5,120 bases of DNA from Anaerolineales bacterium. Lineage in GTDB: Bacteria; Chloroflexota; Anaerolineae; Promineifilales; Promineifilaceae. The stretch lies in assembly GCA_020432595.1 (NCBI GenBank), contig JAGQGA010000424.1:1-5120 (forward strand), written 5' to 3'. Under the pieces are notes generated by a model that saw nothing but the letters and a program-made list of their open reading frames with translations, made no database searches and was not told where the DNA came from. Positions 3,954 through 5,120 of this stretch are shown piece by piece (position 1 is the stretch's first letter; the number at the start of each line of letters is the position of its first letter). A program made the position numbers and the translations under genes.

Positions 3954-5120
3954 AGTACACGTATTCGTCCTTCCCGGCGGCGGGATGAACAGCAGAATCG
4001 GGCGGTAACGGCCGTTAACCCCCTGCTCAACACCCTCCCCCTCGTCGAAGTCATCAGCGAAGAGGGCGTGCAAGCCATCCACCGCGCCTCCATGCGCCTC
4101 CTCGGCGACGTGGGGATGCTCATCGTAGATTACCCACCCGCCCTGGAAATCTTCCGCCAGCACGGAGCCAAAATTGAAGGGGAGCGCGTGTGGATTGATG
4201 AAGACACCCTCATGCACTTTGTCCGCCAGGCACCCAGCACCTTCACCGTGCAGGCGCGTAACGCGGCCAACCATTTGCCCATCGGCGGCAACCACTGCGT
4301 GTTCGCCCCCATTTACGGGCCACCCTTCGTTAGCGATTACCAGCGCGGCCGGCGCGTCAGCACCATGGCCGACTTCAACAACTTTGCCAAACTTAGCCAA
4401 ATGTCCCACGACATCCACCTTGCCGGCGGTGTTTTGTGCGAACCCAACGACCTGGACAACAGCGAACGCCACCTTGACATGTTGCTGGCGCTCATCACCC
4501 ACAGCGACAAAGCTTTCATGGGCAGCGTCACCCACATCAACAACGCCCGCGACTCCATTACAATGGGCGAAATTGTCTTTGGCAAGCAGTCCATCCGTGA
4601 AAACCCCGGCATGATCATGACCGTCAACGCCTCCAGCCCGCTGCGCTACGACGACCGCATGTTTAGCGTTGTCCACGCCTATGCCGAAGCCGGGCAGCCG
4701 TGCCTTTTTACCCCTTTCATCATTGCTGGGGCGATGAGTCCCAGCACAATGGCTGCTACCGTCGCCCAGCTCAACGCCGAAGCCCTCTTTGGCATCTGCT
4801 TTGCCCAAATGGTTAACCCCGGCTGCCCGGCCGTGTATGGCTCTTTCCTTGCCAACATTGATATGAAAAGCGGCGCTCCCTGCTTTGGCACGCCGGAAAA
4901 CAATTTGGCGATGTTTGCCGGGGGGCAGATGGCGCGGTATTACAAGCTGCCCTACCGTTCCGGCGGCAACTTCACCGCCTCCCGCATCCCTGACGCGCAG
5001 GCGGGGTATGAGTCGGCGACGACGATGTGGGCGACGATGCAGGCGGGGACGAATTTTGTGCTTCATGCAGCGGGGTGGCTGGAAGGAGGGCTAATTGCCA
5101 GCTATGAGAAGTTTGTGCTT
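3951..5120 (+). CDS. Trimethylamine methyltransferase (MttB) family protein, 3' truncated
   Basis: The first 390 residues are visible with no stop; the family is usually near 480-520 residues, so about a fifth is missing to the right. MttB-family enzymes are cytosolic TIM barrels that move a methyl group from a quaternary or tertiary amine (trimethylamine, glycine betaine and related compounds) to a cobalt corrinoid protein. Family hallmarks are the N-terminal EGVQAIHRASMRLLGDVG (38-55), SGAPCFGTPENNLAM (307-321), GQMARYYKLPYRSGGN (325-340) and IPDAQAGYESA (346-356), followed by GTNFVLHAAGWLEGGL (366-381). Methanogen MttB carries pyrrolysine (UAG) near residue 334; this frame has no UAG, so it belongs to the non-pyrrolysine branch whose known members include the glycine betaine enzyme MtgB. 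Substrate cannot be assigned. The N-terminus is Arg-rich (RPSRRRDEQQNR). No corrinoid protein or reactivase gene is visible; they could lie to the right. Confidence 0.9.
   Translation, partial: MSTRIRPSRRRDEQQNRAVTAVNPLLNTLPLVEVISEEGVQAIHRASMRLLGDVGMLIVDYPPALEIFRQHGAKIEGERVWIDEDTLMHFVRQAPSTFTVQARNAANHLPIGGNHCVFAPIYGPPFVSDYQRGRRVSTMADFNNFAKLSQMSHDIHLAGGVLCEPNDLDNSERHLDMLLALITHSDKAFMGSVTHINNARDSITMGEIVFGKQSIRENPGMIMTVNASSPLRYDDRMFSVVHAYAEAGQPCLFTPFIIAGAMSPSTMAATVAQLNAEALFGICFAQMVNPGCPAVYGSFLANIDMKSGAPCFGTPENNLAMFAGGQMARYYKLPYRSGGNFTASRIPDAQAGYESATTMWATMQAGTNFVLHAAGWLEGGLIASYEKFVL
4006..4017. repeat. Iterated palindrome copy 8 (TAACGGCCGTTA)
   Basis: Perfect 12-bp palindrome near the 5' end of the MttB-like gene, read as TAVN. 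Confidence 0.7.

Noticed and set aside
3855..5066. Long minus-strand open frame of 403 codons
   Set aside because: It is antisense to the MttB-like gene, which shows clear family motifs and an RBS. The antisense translation is rich in His, Gly, Val and Ala with no recognisable motif, as expected from a shadow frame.
1..5120. CRISPR array, tRNA or rRNA genes
   Set aside because: No regularly spaced direct repeats, cloverleaf or rRNA signature was found on either strand.

Overview
The window (about 55-57% G+C by eye) holds five genes, all on the + strand, with no convincing minus-strand gene and no tRNA, rRNA or CRISPR. Gene content suggests a free-living bacterium of the Chloroflexota, perhaps the Anaerolineae: a compact P-loop ATPase with an N-terminal effector-associated domain, a long-type single-domain transaldolase, and an MttB-family methyltransferase without pyrrolysine. 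That placement is inference from protein style, not from a marker gene.

Layout. 2-481 is the C-terminal part of an MFS transporter cut by the window edge. 482-600 holds a small hairpin and a near-consensus sigma70-type promoter. 601-1977 encodes an EAD-STAND-like ATPase, the most unusual gene here. 1978-2071 is almost filled by a 34-bp purine/pyrimidine hairpin that ends just before the ribosome binding site of a transaldolase (2072-3175). 3176-3294 holds a 101-bp element with imperfect 16-bp terminal inverted repeats, possibly a miniature mobile or REP-type element, followed by a stand-alone cyclic-nucleotide-binding protein (3295-3789). 3790-3950 is a leader whose end can fold over the start codon of an MttB-like methyltransferase (3951 onward, cut by the right edge).

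The genes do not form one obvious pathway: transport, a probable conflict or signalling ATPase, pentose phosphate metabolism, a cNMP sensor and one-carbon/quaternary-amine metabolism sit side by side. The own promoter of the ATPase and the repeat-filled gaps suggest several transcription units.

The strongest signal outside the genes is a dispersed palindrome. The octamer ACGGCCGT occurs eight times, six of them as AACGGCCGTT, inside four of the five genes and in all three reading frames (peptides TAV, NGR and KRP). Chance would give about 0.1 copies of the octamer, so this looks like a highly iterated palindrome comparable in kind to cyanobacterial HIP1, with a different sequence.
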